Shown: positions 38,045-38,937 of the stretch, one piece after another
Layout of the letters: each line of letters begins with the position of its first letter
Numbering within the stretch: the first letter of the stretch is position 1
NCBI GenBank assembly: GCA_021783235.1
Contig: JAJXUD010000043.1
Coordinates: forward strand, 1-38,937
DNA from: Myxococcales bacterium
Lineage (GTDB): Bacteria; Myxococcota; Myxococcia; Myxococcales; JAKAPL01
Length of the DNA: 38,937 nucleotides
Direction: 5' to 3'
Notes under the pieces: model-generated
Told to the model about the DNA's origin: nothing
Seen by the model: the letters and a program-made list of their open reading frames with translations, nothing else
Database searches by the model: none
Program-made: the position numbers and the translations under genes

Positions 38045-38937
38045 CTAGTTCGAGCACTCCCAGGTGACCGTGCAGGCCAGCTCCATTCCGTACTGATCCG
38101 AGCCCACGTTTCCACCACTGTCGAACTTCGTGATGTTCGGAGCGCTGCACGAGGTGCCGCTGTTGCAGTAGCCGCAGACGGCGCCGCAGTTTCCACCATA
38201 CGCGGCGACCTTGGCGTAGCCGAGCTGGTTGCAGATCTGCGTGGCGTGATAAGTGCAGCTACCGGAGGAGCTGGTCCAGGAAAGAGTTGCGGTCGTGCTG
38301 TTAGCGGAGCAGACGACCCAGGGCGCGCTCGTCTCCGGATCCGTTCCTGCCTGGCAGGCCTGCGGTAGAGAGTAACAGCCGCCACGCTTGCAGGCCTGGC
38401 TGTAGGGGGGGCAGACCGTGCCGCAGGTGCCGCAGTTGTTCGCATCGCTGGCGAGATCGGCGCAGTAGGCGCCCGCCCCGCTCCCGCAGACGCTGTACCC
38501 GCTCGCGCAGCTCTCCGCGCAGGCGCCCGACCCGTTGCAGGTCTGGCCCGAGAGGCAGACCGTCCCGCAGGCCCCGCAGTTGAGCGGATCGGTCTTCGTG
38601 TTCGTGCAGAGCCCGCCGCAGAGCGTCTCGCCCGCGAGGCAGCTCGCCACGCACGCGCCCGACCCGTTGCAGATCTCGCCCGAGGGGCACGGCGCCCCGC
38701 AGCCGCCACAGTTGAGAGGGTCCGTCTTCGTGTTCGTGCAGAGCCCGCCGCAGAGCGTCTCGCCCGCGAGGCAGCTCGCCGCGCAGACCCCCGACCCGTT
38801 GCAGATCTCGCCCGAGGGGCACGGCGCCCCGCAGCCGCCACAGTTGAGAGGGTCCGTCTTCGTGTTCGTGCAGAGCCCGCCGCAGAGCGTCTCGCCCGCG
38901 AGGCAGCTCGCCACGCAGACCCCCGACCCGTTGCAGA
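38045..38937 (-). CDS. Cys-rich repeat protein (STIG1-like), 5' end beyond the window
   Basis: Only the C-terminal part (about 297 residues) is inside the window; the frame is open to the edge, so the start and any signal peptide are missing. Three near-identical 44-residue units and one divergent unit each carry eight cysteines. The core TKTDPLNCGGCGAPCPSGEIC resembles the STIG1-type disulfide domain (NCGxCGxxC) seen in secreted proteins of Myxococcota. The last 100 residues form a different domain with conserved-looking WVVCSANSTTATLSW, YHATQICNQLGY, GGNCGAVCGYC and a final VTWEC, also disulfide-rich. That domain I cannot name. It is probably secreted or surface-bound, with a possible adhesive or ligand-binding role. 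The segment 38045-38400 is visibly less GC-rich than the rest of the window. Confidence 0.8.
   Translation of the reverse strand, partial: CNGSGVCVASCLAGETLCGGLCTNTKTDPLNCGGCGAPCPSGEICNGSGVCAASCLAGETLCGGLCTNTKTDPLNCGGCGAPCPSGEICNGSGACVASCLAGETLCGGLCTNTKTDPLNCGACGTVCLSGQTCNGSGACAESCASGYSVCGSGAGAYCADLASDANNCGTCGTVCPPYSQACKRGGCYSLPQACQAGTDPETSAPWVVCSANSTTATLSWTSSSGSCTYHATQICNQLGYAKVAAYGGNCGAVCGYCNSGTSCSAPNITKFDSGGNVGSDQYGMELACTVTWECSN
38519..38937 (-). repeat. 132-bp tandem coding repeats
   Basis: Units at 38783-38914, 38651-38782 and 38519-38650 (period exactly 132 bases, 44 codons) are almost identical in DNA, and part of another copy continues off the right edge. A degenerate copy lies at about 38375-38518. 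Near-identity at silent positions points to recent duplication or gene conversion. Copy number beyond the window is unknown. Confidence 0.9.

Overview
The window is very GC-rich, codes on both strands, and reads like the chromosome of a member of the Myxococcota (a predatory or soil 'delta' bacterium). Support for this comes from several things together: a Hanks-type Ser/Thr kinase with a transmembrane segment and a PEGA domain, a PP2C phosphatase, many small Cys-rich lipoproteins with Asp-Gly-Gly spacers, a secreted protein built of STIG1-like Cys repeats, and a giant TPR protein. The genus is not identifiable from the sequence. I see no rRNA, tRNA, insertion sequence, prophage or CRISPR array; this looks like ordinary chromosomal sequence with lineage-specific genes set among housekeeping genes.

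Layout. 1-3.0 kb: secA (minus), divergent from a secreted alpha/beta-hydrolase lipoprotein (3.1-5.2 kb). 5.3-7.4 kb: an M23 envelope peptidase and a PP2C phosphatase (both minus). 7.5-8.9 kb: a plus-strand trio of a four-helix histidine-containing membrane protein, a lipoprotein with two CXXCH haem motifs, and a Cys-rich lipoprotein. 8.9-11.1 kb: recN and a stand-alone response regulator (minus). 11.1-11.7 kb is the only long gene-free stretch; it holds a 12-unit, 21-bp palindromic repeat array and a 12-bp perfect inverted repeat. 11.7-14.4 kb: a nucleotidyltransferase-like protein, UDP-glucose dehydrogenase and a small lipoprotein. 14.4-16.4 kb: two minus-strand envelope proteins divergent from the PEGA kinase, which is followed by VOC, XdhC and MocA-like genes to 20.0 kb. 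20.0-21.8 kb: a PHA-system-like small protein and queC (minus), back to back with a UbiE-type methyltransferase (plus).

21.8-37.6 kb is one long minus-strand gene block read as lysS, a Lol-type permease, lolD, a TPR protein of about 3700 residues (11.1 kb), and a small lipoprotein, with gaps or overlaps of 3, -8, 57 and -4 bases. The coupling of a lipoprotein-release ABC transporter to a giant cytoplasmic solenoid and a lipoprotein is the most interesting biological unit here. The right edge holds a small basic protein and the C-terminal part of a Cys-repeat protein that runs off the window.

A recurrent regulatory pattern was found by eye. Many transcription-unit-first genes have a -10-like hexamer ending only 6 to 14 bases before the start codon and no Shine-Dalgarno sequence, which suggests leaderless or nearly leaderless transcripts. 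Some other genes have clear Shine-Dalgarno sequences. All functions are read from motifs in the sequence; no database search was possible.
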